Assembly (NCBI GenBank): GCA_015832175.1
Contig: WJXW01000007.1
Span: forward strand, 1,426,001-1,490,000
Source: Paraphaeosphaeria minitans
Taxonomy: Eukaryota > Ascomycota > Dothideomycetes > Pleosporales > Didymosphaeriaceae
DNA: 64,000 nt
Reading direction: 5' to 3'
The notes under the pieces: generated by a model
The model's database searches: none
What the model was told of the DNA's origin: nothing
The model's input: the letters and a program-made list of their open reading frames with translations, nothing else
Shown here: piece by piece, positions 47,905-58,559 of the stretch
How positions within the stretch are numbered: the stretch's first letter is position 1
Layout: each line of letters opens with the position of its first letter
Position numbers and translations under genes: made by a program

Positions 47905-48139
47905 TATAGTGTCGTAGGTGCGTTTGCCTTAAGTGAGGAATATAAAAGAATGAGTTAAGTTATCCTATCCAAAATCTATTATACAAATCCAACTACTCCG
48001 ATTGTCCATTAGGTCTCTTTGTGTCTTATCTGGTTGGCGCTCCCTTTTTTTGTTTGTTCTCTAATCAGCTATCTTAAACGACAGCTAATCGGCCCTATGT
48101 TTCTCCAATTCTTCATCGTAGGCCAACCTTTACACTACA
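47905..48139 (-). repeat. Inverted solo LTR4 inserted in gypsy H, lightly mutated
   Basis: 235 bp, oppos­ite in orientation to H, flanked by ATAG (47901-47904 and 48140-48143). Gypsy E carries the empty site inverted at ~16300-16320. It keeps many CA, TG and CG sites (48030-48130), unlike H's own LTRs, and so gives the best view of the unmutated LTR4 sequence. Confidence 0.88.
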
Positions 48140-48499
48140 ATAGTTAGATTAATATTTTCTTAGGATAAACTATATTTAAAGGCTTAGTAACTACTCTCTA
48201 AGAAGGAAAAGGAGCCTAATAACTAATTAGACAAAAGCTAATTAGAAAATGTCTTTATAGGGACACAATAAAGACAGGCTTTAATAGAAAAACAGAGTTA
48301 GAACTACCCTTAAGAACCTACTATCCTATTAGAAGTAATAATAAAAAGGTTGCACCCTAGCCTACACTAGATTATATAAGAAAACGCTACACAGAGTACC
48401 TAATATAGTATTAGAGAGGTGTAGAATAGATATTAGAAAGAAGCTAATAAGGTTAACCTCTAAAGTTAAACTAAGCTAGAAGAATAGATAGGAGTTTAG

Positions 48500-48870
48500 A
48501 GTATTCTAGCAAAACTTCCTACCTATTTTATTACTATTCTTAGAAGCCACTACGAGGTTCTACTTAACTTAGGATTAGAACTAAATGTTATAAGGTATAC
48601 TACTATAAGGGCACTTAATATTATAATCTAGGACTAAGATTAGAACTATTTACCTACTAAAGAATAATTAGGTATAGTAGGAGCTAGTAGAGATTTAGAT
48701 AAGTATATAGGAACTACCTATAGTATACTACTTAAGGTTAGGCCAATTATAATTCCTACTTATTTTAAAATTGTAAGAAACGTTAGAAGGCCTATTATCC
48801 TAGGCACCCCCTTTATAATAGCTGCTTAGTTAGCTATAGGGTTTACTTTAATAGGCTAATGCCTGTGTAG
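48500..48870 (+). pseudogene. Gypsy H protease
   Basis: Plus strand: after a L-G-L-E-L-N-V-I segment (for the 'D-T/S-G-A ... N-x-I' start) the C-terminal block R-P-I-I-L-G-T-P-F-I-I-A-A at 48788-48830 is the conserved 'x-x-V-L-G-x-P-F/W-L' of gypsy retropepsins. It follows gag without a visible stop/frameshift signal because of RIP. Confidence 0.65.
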
Positions 48871-49244
48871 GGTTACCTCTATAGATAGGAAAAGAACAGT
48901 GTCTTTTCTTAGGTTAGATACTCTACTACTTTCTAACTATAAGATAAGTGATAAGGATTAAGGAAACGCTTAAAGGGTGTACTTATAGGGGAAGTACACT
49001 CGCTATAGGGTTATCCTATTAGTGTGTACCTTAGTAATAAAAAGGTGGAGGATAGAGAAGATAAGTAGAAAATTAGTTAAGTAAAGTTAATTAGATAATA
49101 CGCGATAGAACATTAGGTAATAGTAACTAGGTAATTAGAGACTACCTATACTGTGCATAAAAAGGTGGCAAATAAAGTTTAGCCTATAAATAACCTAAGA
49201 GGAGACCGCCTATTAGAGGTAGGGAGATTAGATTAGAGAGAAAG

Positions 49245-49556
49245 TGTAGGTTTGGCTCAATCTGCAATTAAGCATTTAAGGGTTAATAGTATACTATCGT
49301 GCAAAGGGTGAGAAGTAGGTTTAATTAATTACGTCTTGTCTATCGTATAAAGGGGCACTAAGGACCTTATAAAGTCTCTGCCTCTTAGCGCTAACCTAAG
49401 CAGTAGGTCCTTATATAGGTCCTTATAGGTAGGTAGGGCATTATAAAGTCTCTGCCTCTTAGCGCTAACCTAAGTAGTGGGTCCTTATATAGGTCCCTAT
49501 AGGTAGGTAGGCCCCTATTTTACTTAGTGCTATTTATACAATAAACTGTATAGACA
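49245..49556 (-). repeat. LTR1 with 74-bp internal duplication, 3' LTR of D
   Basis: 312 bp. Tandem units 49367-49440 and 49441-49514. The same structure is in the other LTR. Confidence 0.92.
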
Positions 49557-50040
49557 CTAGTAACTTCTTTTTTATATAATAGCTTATATCTATTATATAC
49601 TTTTCTTTTCTATCCTTCTCTATTTATATAGTTAGCCTTTCCCTATTAGAACATATTATAAGGTAGGTGCAGTGTCGCTGTGTAGTAGAGGTCCTATTTA
49701 CACCTACTCTTATGTAAATAGGTAGTAATAGCTAACCTACTTAGTTCTTACCCTACCCCTTCGCATAGTAGTAAAGTCGTATTATATAATAAGGCTCTTT
49801 CTAGGTATATATCCTATGCGTAAATAGAAAGTAGGGTGTTAAGTGATATAATGCTTAGCGCTAGGTTTTAGTAAGTAGGTATAGAAGGATGTCTCCTAGT
49901 TGTGCGATAAAGGTATGTACTAGAAGTAAGGTATAAGGTAGCCTTCTATGCTTCTTCTTTATTACTCTATTAGTCTTGTTTATCTTCCTCCTTTTTTGTG
50001 TAATAGTCTTTATCCTCTAGCTCTCCTTTAAAGTTAAGGA

Positions 50041-51134
50041 TAATATTATCTAGCTAGATAGAAGTATAATCTCCTAGTTATTAAAGAGACTAGGAGTGTC
50101 TAGCCTCTTTATACGATGTAGTTTGTTAGGTAAAAGTAGTCTAGGTTTTAGGCTACTACTACTAGTGTAGCTCTATATATAGTGTCTCTGTCCTTACATG
50201 TATAGGGATGGGCCCTAGCTATGCTCTATATATATATATATTACCTACAGATAGTGTAGGTTACATTATTAGGATTATGTAAAGCAGTTTAGGTTATAGT
50301 TATAGTGTTATTGTATAGAGGGTCTATAGCTTATAGTTAAGCTATAATAGTTTAAAGAGTTTCTTTACATAGGTGTTCTTTATTATAGTATTAGTAGTAA
50401 CAAAGCCTTTCTTTATAAGAAAAGCAATAACCTCTCTTCTTAATATATAACTAATCTTATTAAAGGTTCTCTCCTTCTAGTTGTTAAAATCTTTAGTAAA
50501 AAAAGAAATTACCTCTTTACTTTTAAGGCTACTTACGTAATATTACACAATTATATATCCTACATAAGTATTTAGCTATTTTAGAGAAGGGGGTAGATAG
50601 CTGTGTAGATCTACTCTATCTACTTAGTACTTTTGTGCGATCTCTCCTCTTACGGTAATAGCCCTAATGTTTATTACTTCCTCTACTTATTAAAGCTATA
50701 TTACTTTATCTTCTTACTAAGAAGGTAGTATTAATTATTATATAACATCCTTAGGTTATAGTTTCTCTAGGAAGTCTCTTAGTCTTAAGGCTATGTTGTT
50801 ATTATTATCTTTCTTAGTCGTACAACGTGTCTATATTTAGTTGTTACTAGTTTAATCGTGCGACTTATTTACGTTTAGTTATCGCTAGTTTAATTATGTA
50901 ACGTGTTTTTTAGGGTTGTAAATATACTTACTATCTCCTTTCTTTTCTATAGAATAGCTTAGACTAGACCGTGCGACTCTTTACAAATATACGCGCTTTA
51001 TTTCTACTTATTATATAATCTAAAATTTAATCTCTAGTAAAAGTAATAATACAGAGCCTACACATCTAGCTTATAGGGTGTTCTGTCTTTAGACCTTACT
51101 AGTTTATTGTTAATTAGAATTAATTACTAATTAG
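50041..51134 (-). pseudogene. Copia D gag start and leader
   Basis: Co-linear with copia A 10598-11688. Includes the 38-bp leader repeats (~50819-50915). RIP-mutated; no complete domain. Confidence 0.6.
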
Positions 51135-51446
51135 TGTAGATTTAGCTTAATCTTTAATAAAGTATTTAAGGGTTAATAGTATACTATTATACAAAGGGTA
51201 AGAAGTAGGTTTAATTAATTACGTCTTATCTATCGTACAAAGGGACACTAAGGACCTTATAAAGTCTCTGTCTTTTAGCGCTGACCTAAGCAGTAGGTCC
51301 TTGTGTGGGTCCTTATAGGTAGGCAGGGCCTTATAAAGTCTCTGCCTCTTAGCGCTAACCTAAGTAGTGGGTTCTTATGCAGGTCCCCACAGGTAGGTAG
51401 GCCCCTATTTTACTTAGTGCTGTTTGTACAATAAACTATATAGACA
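51135..51446 (-). repeat. LTR1 with 74-bp internal duplication, 5' LTR of D
   Basis: 312 bp. Tandem units start at 51257 and 51331. Followed by GAAAG. Confidence 0.92.
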
Positions 51447-51589
51447 GAAAGAGCTATTAAATAATAATAAGCTAGAATAGCTTTTTAGGGACCTTAATAA
51501 GATATATATTTAGGAATGTTTAAATTTAGGTATATGGATTTTAAAAGGGGGCACTAATTAACACCCAAATAACTAAAGGAGATAAATGT

Positions 51590-53060
51590 TAGAGACTAGC
51601 TAAAACCTACAGAAATTTTACTTATCTATAAGCTAATGTTCTATTAGGAGGTAGCTCTAGCCTAGGAATTTAGTAAAATAATAAGTATTAGTAAGGATAT
51701 TATGCCTCTATACTAGATTTAGACTATCCTATATAAAGCCTAGTAGGTAAGAGGCTTTAATTGCCTAAAAAAGCTAGTGCCTATAGTACACTAGATAATT
51801 TTATATTAGATTAACTAAAAAGTCCTTAAAATATACAACAGCTAATATTAAAACCCCTATTTTCTAGTACTAAAGAAAGACAAAGGGTACTCATTAATTA
51901 ATAACGCCTAGTTCTACAATAAGGATTTAGAAAGAGATGCTAATCTCCCACCCTTAGCTAATAAGTTTTTAGAGGGAATTAGAGGTAGAGTAATCTACTC
52001 TCTATTTAATCTGTTTTTCGGGTTTAACTAGATACCGCTCTATACAGCCTTAAGAGATATAATAGCTTTCTAGACACCTATAGGCCTTATAAGGCACTGC
52101 ACACTACTATAAAATATAATAAATTTACGAGGAGTTTTCTAAAGAGCTATGTTAATAATCCTTTAGAGGTATTTCCCTAATACTTTACCCTTTAAAAATA
52201 ATATTGCATTAGCAGGACTAAAGTTAATCTATAGGGACAAAGAAGCCATTCTTAGGATACGCTAATTTATACTTAAACATATTATATAGCTAGATAGGGT
52301 ACTTACTAACCTAGAGATGGCCTATACTACTATATTAGAAATAAAATCCTTCTAGGGAGTGAACTAAATAGAAATTATAGAATATAAAGTATCGCCTAAT
52401 AGCTAATTACCCTAAGACAAGAAAGTAGCTAAGATTCTATACTAGAAAGAATACACAAATTAAGGAGAAGTCTAATAGTTTATTAAGATTTACTCTTACT
52501 ATTACTAATAGATCTTCTACTTTTCTATTAAAGTAAAACCTTTATATATACTTACTAGAAAAGGCTAAGAATAAAAGTAGGGATATCTTAAGCGCTAATT
52601 AATAAATATTTTAAAGGAGAGTATTACTACTACACTAGTTCTAATAACTCTTCATAATAAATTAGGAAGGCAGATCTTTGTCTACGTAGACGTAAGTTTA
52701 TAAGAAGGAGGAGCCTATATTAAGCAAGTAGGAGAGAATAGAAAGCGCTACCTAGTGCAGTTTAAGAGTACACTATAGTCTAAAGTAGAATTAAGGTGGC
52801 ACTTAACTAAGCTTAAATGTAAATCAGTAGTATAGGTACTAAAGAAGTTTACGCTATACCTATATAGGACCTAATTTATTATTAAAACAGATACAGCTAC
52901 TCTAATTTTGAAGCTTAACTAATCTTCTACTAATCTCTCTAGATTAGTTAGAAACTAATAGCTAGGTATAATACTACTATAGGACTTTAAAATTGTCTAT
53001 AGGCTAGGAAAACACAATATTATTGCTAATAGATTATTAAGGTACCCCTAACTAGAAGGA
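51590..53060 (+). pseudogene. Gypsy H reverse transcriptase and RNase H
   Basis: Plus strand. RT: F-L-V-P-K-K-D-K-G-Y at 51870-51900; D-A-N-L-P-P-L-A near 51938-51962; I-Y-S-L-F-N-L-F-F-G-F-N near 51995-52030 (for 'IYSLLDLFSGYDQ'); then L-P-F-K-N-N-I-A near 52185-52215, for 'xPFLDDIAVKG', the two catalytic Asp now Asn. RNase H: V-Y-V-D-V-S-L-Q-E-G-G-A at 52680-52715 and I-I-K-T-D-T near 52875-52895, ending with H-N-I-I-A-N-R-L-L-R. This is the fungal gypsy lineage with LDDIA in place of YLDDI. Confidence 0.88.
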
Positions 53061-53399
53061 TAGACAGCGCTAGAAGAATTAGAAGAAGACCTAGGTCCCT
53101 TTATAGACTATATAGTAGAGAAGCATAATACTAGCTTAGTATTTACTTTAGAAGAGGCTCAGATCCTTAGTAAAGACTTTTTAAACAAATTAGAAGAGAT
53201 AGCGAGGTTCTTACTATTTAGAAAAAGACCTATTAGGGTAATACTCTAGAAAAGCCACCTTTTATAGATAAAAAAGGCCTAAACCTTTTTTGTAAAAGCG
53301 AACCTAGTATTTAAAAAGTTAACCCTAAATCTTGCTATCTAAAAGGTAATTAATAACCTAGATATTTAAAAGGCACTTATTTAGGAGGTCCACTAGCAC

Positions 53400-54440
53400 C
53401 TCTATTATAAAGAAATCCAGGCTATAAATGCTGCGACCTAGTCTTAGTTCTAGTAGAAAAGCCAGTTTAAGATAATTTAAACTAAGCTAAAGAAATATAC
53501 TATCTATGCTACTAAACAAAGTAACTAAATAGAGATAAACCTTTAGATTAGTAACTCTAGGACCTTGTTTAAACGATGGACTATTAATATCACCTATATG
53601 CCTACGAGTAAGCATCGGAAATCCTTCCTTATTATTGCTAGGGAATACGCCTTATGATAGCCTAAAGCTAGAGCGCTTATTAGAGCAGATTTAGAAAGCG
53701 TTACAAAGTTTCTCTATAAGAACATTATCTATAGGTAGGGGGTGTTTTCTTAACTAAGTGTAAATAGGGGGCCTAAAAACAAATTAGTGGTTAAAGCACT
53801 AGCTAGATACTATAGAATACACTATATTTAAGCTTTCTCCTATAACTCTAAGGCTTAAGAACTAGTTAAATAAGGTTACTAATTACTTATTACAGCGCTT
53901 ACAAAGCTAGGAAATAATTAGAAGCGTAATTTACCTATAGTAGTATAGGCTAAAAGGGTTTTAATTTAATAAAGCACAGAGTTAGCCCCTATAGAGATAA
54001 TAACTAGTATTTAACCTATATTACCTATTAAGCTGGCGATTAAAAGCTAGCAGACCCTACTATAGTTAGAGGTGGAAAACTAATTAGATCTACTTACCCT
54101 AAGGGCTAAGCAGTTAGAATAGAGAGGTAATAAACTTTTAGAGGCGCTATCTAAGTTAAAACAAATACGCCTTAAGGGAGTAGAGTAATAGGATTTTAGT
54201 AAAACCTATTAACAAGACTTTTATAAAGGAGACCTAGTGCTAGTTTAGGATTTAATTAGGGCTATAGACAAGTTAACAGCCATAAGAATAAGGGATTACT
54301 AGCTAGGCCCTTACTAAATCTCTATTAACTACCCTAGCTAGTTATATTACTAACTAGAAGAGCTTAATAGAGCTATATTCTAGTATACTATATATAGTGA
54401 CCGCCTTAAGCGCTTCTATTAGCACACCCTAGATAATAAA
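53400..54440 (+). pseudogene. Gypsy H integrase
   Basis: Plus strand: a T-Y-M-P segment at 53590, L-I-I-A-R-E-Y-A near 53628-53652, F-L-Y-K-N-I-I-Y near 53709-53735, then S-V-N-R-G-P-K-N-K at 53755-53785 (for 'VVDGGPENKG'), and Y-N-S-K-A (for 'YNPRAAG') near 53840. A C-terminal basic domain follows to ~54440. The lineage is the one with DGGPE instead of SDRG. No chromodomain seen. Confidence 0.8.
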
Positions 54441-55009
54441 GCTTAGATACTAAGAGAAAGGATAAAGATTATACCTAAGAACCTACTAATTAACTCTTAG
54501 ACCCTACTACTAAAGCTGCTAAAACCACTACACTATTAAAAGGTTAAAAAGAGGAAGGAGCACAGTAATTATAGCTTAGAAGTTAAGAATAGCCTTATAA
54601 GAACTAGAGGGGTAGAGTAGAAGAAGGAACTCTAATAGGCTATTATACCACCTATATAGACAAGAGGCAATTTACTAAAGGTAGTTATTTTAAAGAGAGT
54701 AAAAGTATTAAATTTTAATATAAACTAAGATGTGTCTACCTTAGAGTCTAATATTATGTTAAACTAGCCTAATCCTTTTCTAATATAGAATTAGGAAAGC
54801 TAACTGTAAGTAGTTAGTAAAAAAATAGAGGAAGGATAGTAGAAGTAAAGTACTTAATAGGATTTTAGAAAAATTAACACAAAGAAATAAAGAAAATAGG
54901 CAGATAGTGTAGGAAAAAAAAATAGAAAACACCTAGTTACTAGTTAAAGATAAATTAGGGCACTAATTATTATCCTCCTTATTATTAATAGTAATATTAT
55001 CTCTATAGT

Positions 55010-56314
55010 AGCGGCTAGACTCATAAGTATTTAGGGTTTAGGGCTCTATAAAGCTAGAGGCCCTAGTTACCTTAGACTAAAGAAGAGATCTTGTATAATT
55101 TTAGGTAGCCTAATTAACAGACTGCTAATTAGGCAAGAAAAAACTAGAATAAGAATACTAGAAATAAGTAAACTAAAAGAATAGCTAAGGCTAAAGAGGA
55201 GTATTCTCTCTAGTAGGAGAATATAGGCGTATAAGTAATCTAGGATTAGGAAATCTATAATTAGAGCTAGAACAAGAACCCCGTTAAGCTAGAGGACTAG
55301 AACCCTAAAATAATAAAGCACTACTAGAAGGAGACTAGAAGGAACCTCTAAAAGACCTTTAGAAATAATTTTAAAGGGCTGCTAAAGAAAGAGGACTATA
55401 GTTTATAGTAATAGTGTATTAGGGTTCTATAGGCTTCCTAAGAATAAAAGTAATAAGGGTAGAAATAGCCTTAAAAGTGCGACTAGAAGAAGTCTAAAAG
55501 CGGGTTATACTAATAGGAAGGATATTAGTAGCTAAAATAATATTATTTATAAAAGGACTAGTGCTAGGGTCAGCTAGCTTACCTAAAAGAAAAGAGATAT
55601 TAGCTTAGGTAATAAGGAATTAGGACTAGAACTTATAATAAAAAGAGTAAGAGGTATAGTTACTATTTATCTAGCACTTATTACACCCTCTCTAGTTTAG
55701 TAGCTTACCTTCTAGATAAGAAACGCTATATTTACTACTAAAATAGAGCTTACTCCTCCTACTCTTATTCTAGTAGTAGGTGTAGTAATAGTTAATTAGA
55801 GAAGAAGAAGGAAAATAAAAAGAGGTAGTAGTATACTAGATACCTATATTAATATTAGCATTATAGTATCTACGCTTTAATAGAGCCTCTTTAGTGCCTA
55901 AGCTAAAGAACTTAGTAATAGTCTCTACTTTAGTATTACTAATATTAAAATGCTAAATAGTAAGGTCTAAATAGCTATTATTCTTATAAACGCTAGTAGT
56001 GTAAAGAATAGAACCTAGGGTAACACTCTACATGCCTAGGCTATAGATAAAGTAAGCTAGTTTATATAAAATATTACAGTTTACACACTAATTAGCCCTC
56101 GCCCTTACTAGAAAAGTTAGTAATAGGATATAAAAGGTTTTTAGAATAATATATACTACTTAATAATGTACTCCTTAGCAGACTTAAAAGGGTAAATAAA
56201 AAGGTCTACCTTTATATTACTAGTAAGGCCACACTTATTTAGGTTATTACTACTCTTCCTACTACTAGCACTAGAAGCGGCTGTTCTACCTAGGGTATAG
56301 TTAACTATAGCTAT
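55010..56314 (-). pseudogene. Antisense frame in 3' region of gypsy H
   Basis: Opposite to gag-pol. It is the same frame as E 14608-15840: the P-F-K-S-x-K-E-Y-I-I-K segment, then a possible intron, then the K-R/C-R-Y-Y-N and R-G-C-N-K-C blocks (about 55870 and 55690). Here two introns are possible: a 68-nt one with GTAAGG donor (56107-56108), CTTAC and AG (56041-56042), or a 116-nt one from GTATAT (56155-56156) through TACTAAC (56116-56122). Either keeps the frame. E lacks ~60 bp in this interval, including the GTAAGG donor. Stops are TAG/TAA. Function unknown. Confidence 0.4.
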
Positions 56315-56416
56315 AACTACAGCAGAGTTATTAAATAGGTATTAGAAGGACTAAAAGAGAGGAAGGAGAGTAGGAGTAAGGGTTAGAAAAAGAATAGAGT
56401 AGAAGAAATCCTAGAG

Positions 56417-56423
56417 TTATATA
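56417..56423 (-). promoter_or_regulatory. TATA box for antisense frame (H)
   Basis: TATATAA on the minus strand, in the same position as 14476-14482 in E, with a conserved CT-rich tract after it. Inferred. Confidence 0.35.
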
Positions 56424-56516
56424 CCCTAAAGATTAAGCGCAGGCCACCTAAGCGGCTTACTAGAAGTATTTAGAAGAGAATATTATTATAATATTACTAT
56501 CTAACATAGTAAGAGG

Positions 56517-56790
56517 TCTGTAAACAACTTTAATTATAGGGATATAAGCAGTAAAAGGGCGATAAGTTAGTAGTTAAAATAATTAGGTATAGTTAGTTAG
56601 CTAGAGGCTAAGGTAAAATTATAGGCCTAGAATTAGACTAACACTACATCGCTGCCTAATATATAAAGAAGTTAATAAACAACTTTAATTATAGGAACAT
56701 AAGTAGCAAATAGGCAATAGGTTAGTAAGTAGGATAATTAGGTAAGGGTGGCTAGCTAAGGATTAAGGAAATTATAGGTCTAGGAGGTAA
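56517..56790 (+). repeat. Direct repeats before the 3' LTR of gypsy H
   Basis: Two diverged units (56517-56640, 56673-56790) sharing AAACAACTTTAATTATAGG, an AAGCAG/AAGTAG-type middle, AATTAGGTA and TATAGGYCTAG. E has the same pair inverted. Between antisense promoter and LTR; role unknown. Confidence 0.65.
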
Positions 56791-56863
56791 CTGCTAATAA
56801 GGTGTTAAAAGGGTAGTAAAGTAGTAGGCTTAAGGGACTAAGCCTAGAAAAGAGGGAGAAAAA

Positions 56864-57097
56864 TATAGTATAAAGGTTAGCCTATAATAGAGAGTTAAAG
56901 AAACATAGGGCTGATTAGCTATTGTTTAAGATAGCTAATTAGGGAATAGACAAAAAAACAAAAAATAATCAGATAAGACACGATAAGACCTAATAGACAA
57001 TTAGAGTAGTTAGATTTGTATAATAGATTTTAGATAGGATAACTTAACTTATTCTTTTATATTCCTCACTTTAGGTAAACGCACCTACAGTACCACA
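56864..57097 (+). repeat. LTR4, 3' LTR of gypsy H
   Basis: 234 bp, TATAGTATAAAGG...ACCACA. Followed by CTAG. Confidence 0.9.
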
Positions 57098-57435
57098 CTA
57101 GTTACCTAGAATAGTAGAGACTAGGGTAATAGAGGGCAGATTAAACGTAGTTAAAATAGAGCAATAAAACCTTAGGTATAGGCTTAGAATTGCTATCTAG
57201 GATAGAGAGTACACGTAGAAGGTAACTCTCCTTATATATATATACTAGAGATTCTAGAGTATTCTACTTAGTAATTCTCTACTATCTATAAAGTTACCTA
57301 TAACGTTACCTTATAACGTCACCTATAACGTTACCTAGTATCCATAGGGCTATAACTTGTCATTATAGAAACTTCTAGAATATAGAAAAGGTTACCTATT
57401 CCTTACACCTTTATCTAATACTAGGTTAGCGACTA
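57098..57435. repeat. LTR-like insert in gypsy M, right part
   Basis: With about 32001-32044 (left of H) this forms ~385 bp that separate two adjacent parts of M's integrase core and do not fit the protein. It has a (TA)n tract at 57233-57243 and a minisatellite. The size suggests a solo LTR, but its ends and target duplication were not found. Confidence 0.45.
57284..57336. repeat. Minisatellite with ACCTATAACGTT units
   Basis: About four tandem copies of a 12-13 bp unit (ACCTATAACGTT, with TTATAACGTC and CTATAAAGTT variants). Inside the LTR-like insert. Confidence 0.8.
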
Positions 57436-57853
57436 CTTTTTACCACACTTAATAACTTTATACTGTAGAGGGTAGTTTATAGGTAAATTCTAGACTAAGC
57501 TATGCCGTCTAATAGGTATTAATAGGAAACTATCTATAGTATAACACCCTTAGATAGACAGCTGGTTAGAGTATATAAATTTGGTTTTAGAAGTATACTT
57601 ATAGGTATACTATAATAAGTAATAAATAGATTAGTATAAATAGTTACTACTTACGCAGATAGCTATTAAGGGCTAAAAGGCCACTTTAATAAAAGTTAGC
57701 CCTTTTTTCTATTATATAACTAGGATATAAACCCTATTAAAGGGCTAGATTAGCGCCAAATAGTGGAAGAACTAGGTATAGACCTAAAGAGAGCTACGTA
57801 AGCTATAGAAGAAAAGTTTAGAAATATACTTAACTTTACGCAAAGCTATATAG
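57436..57853 (+). pseudogene. Gypsy M integrase, part 3
   Basis: Plus strand: F-L-P-H-L-I-T-L-Y-C-R-G-Q-F-I-G-K-F (for 'xLPxxIVSDRGxQFxGxF') at 57440-57495, K-L-C-R-L-I-G-I-N-R-K-L-S at 57499-57537, then Q-H-P-x-I-D-S-Q (for 'HHPQTDGQ'). The downstream half ends in an R-K-A/N-K-rich segment. The S-D of SDRG is changed. Cut at 57853 by the LTR of H2. Confidence 0.75.
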
Positions 57854-58085
57854 TGTAGTGTAAAGGTTGGCCTACGATAGAGAATCGGAGAAACATAGGG
57901 CCAATTAGCTGTCGTTTAAGATAGCTGATTAGGGAATAGACAGGAGAGAGCGCTAACCAGACAAGACACGAAGAGACCTAATAGACAATTAGAGTAGTTG
58001 GATTTATATAATAGATTTTAGATAGAATAACTTAACTTATTCTTTTATATTCCTTACTTAAGGCAAACGCACCTATAACACTATA
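57854..58085 (+). repeat. LTR4, 5' LTR of H2
   Basis: 232 bp, TGTAGTGTAAAGG...CACTATA. Confidence 0.9.
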
Positions 58086-58173
58086 TTTTTAGCAAGGGAC
58101 ATAGGGCTGCTTTTAAAAGGATGTAGAGAAGTATAGCGATAAGTATTTAGAGAACTAATAGAAGCTGTTTAGT

Positions 58174-58510
58174 AGACTTTTAAGTAGCTACTAAATAGCT
58201 AGGAATAGAGTGACAAGACTAATAGACTTTTAAGTAGCTATTAGATACATAGATAGACAAATTGTATAGACTTTTAAGTAGTTATTAGTTGCCTAAATAG
58301 ACAGATTAATAGACTTTTAAGTAGTTACTAATTATCTAGAAATAAAACAACACACTAATAGACTTTTAAGTAGCTATCTAGTGCTAGTATGGACTTTTAA
58401 GTAGTTATTAGTTATCTAGGAATAAAACAATAATAGACTAATAGACTTTTAAGCAGCTATTAGGTAGAAAGAGTAACAGACTAGAGAACCTTTAAGTGGC
58501 TACTAGACTC
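58174..58510 (+). repeat. Spaced-repeat array in leader of H2
   Basis: Units start at 58174, 58224, 58268, 58311, 58360, 58391, 58443 and (degenerate) ~58486. It has the same order as H, but the spacer between the fifth and sixth units is shorter (31 against 40 bp start to start). Confidence 0.88.
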
Positions 58511-58559
58511 CTAGAAAGAGCGAATATAATAGATCCTAAACAATTCTAGTCTAATTAAT

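Larger units (their letters stand above)
49245..51446 (-). mobile_element. Copia D: miniature deletion derivative
   Basis: 2202 bp with two 312-bp LTRs and perfect GAAAG duplications (49240-49244, 51447-51451). The interior keeps the 3' noncoding end (49557-49898), a short gag piece (49899-50040) and the gag start plus leader (50041-51134). Two deletions, at ~49899 (CTAG microhomology; ~4.2 kb) and ~50041 (~0.84 kb), removed protease, integrase, RT and RNase H. It must have moved using proteins from other copies. Confidence 0.93.
32045..57097 (+). mobile_element. Gypsy H (LTR4 family), full length, heavily nested
   Basis: 234-bp LTRs at 32045-32278 and 56864-57097, with a 4-bp duplication CTAG on both outer flanks (32041-32044, 57098-57101). 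Subtracting nested gypsy G, the inverted solo LTR4 and copia D leaves about 9.7 kb. Order: 5' LTR, repeat-rich leader, gag, protease, RT, RNase H, integrase, then ~2 kb of 3' DNA with an antisense frame, then 3' LTR. Not functional. Confidence 0.9.

Noticed and set aside
57680..57740. Inverted AGCCCTTTT ... AAAGGGCT as a hairpin terminator
   Set aside because: It lies within the M integrase reading and bacterial-type terminators are not expected in this organism.
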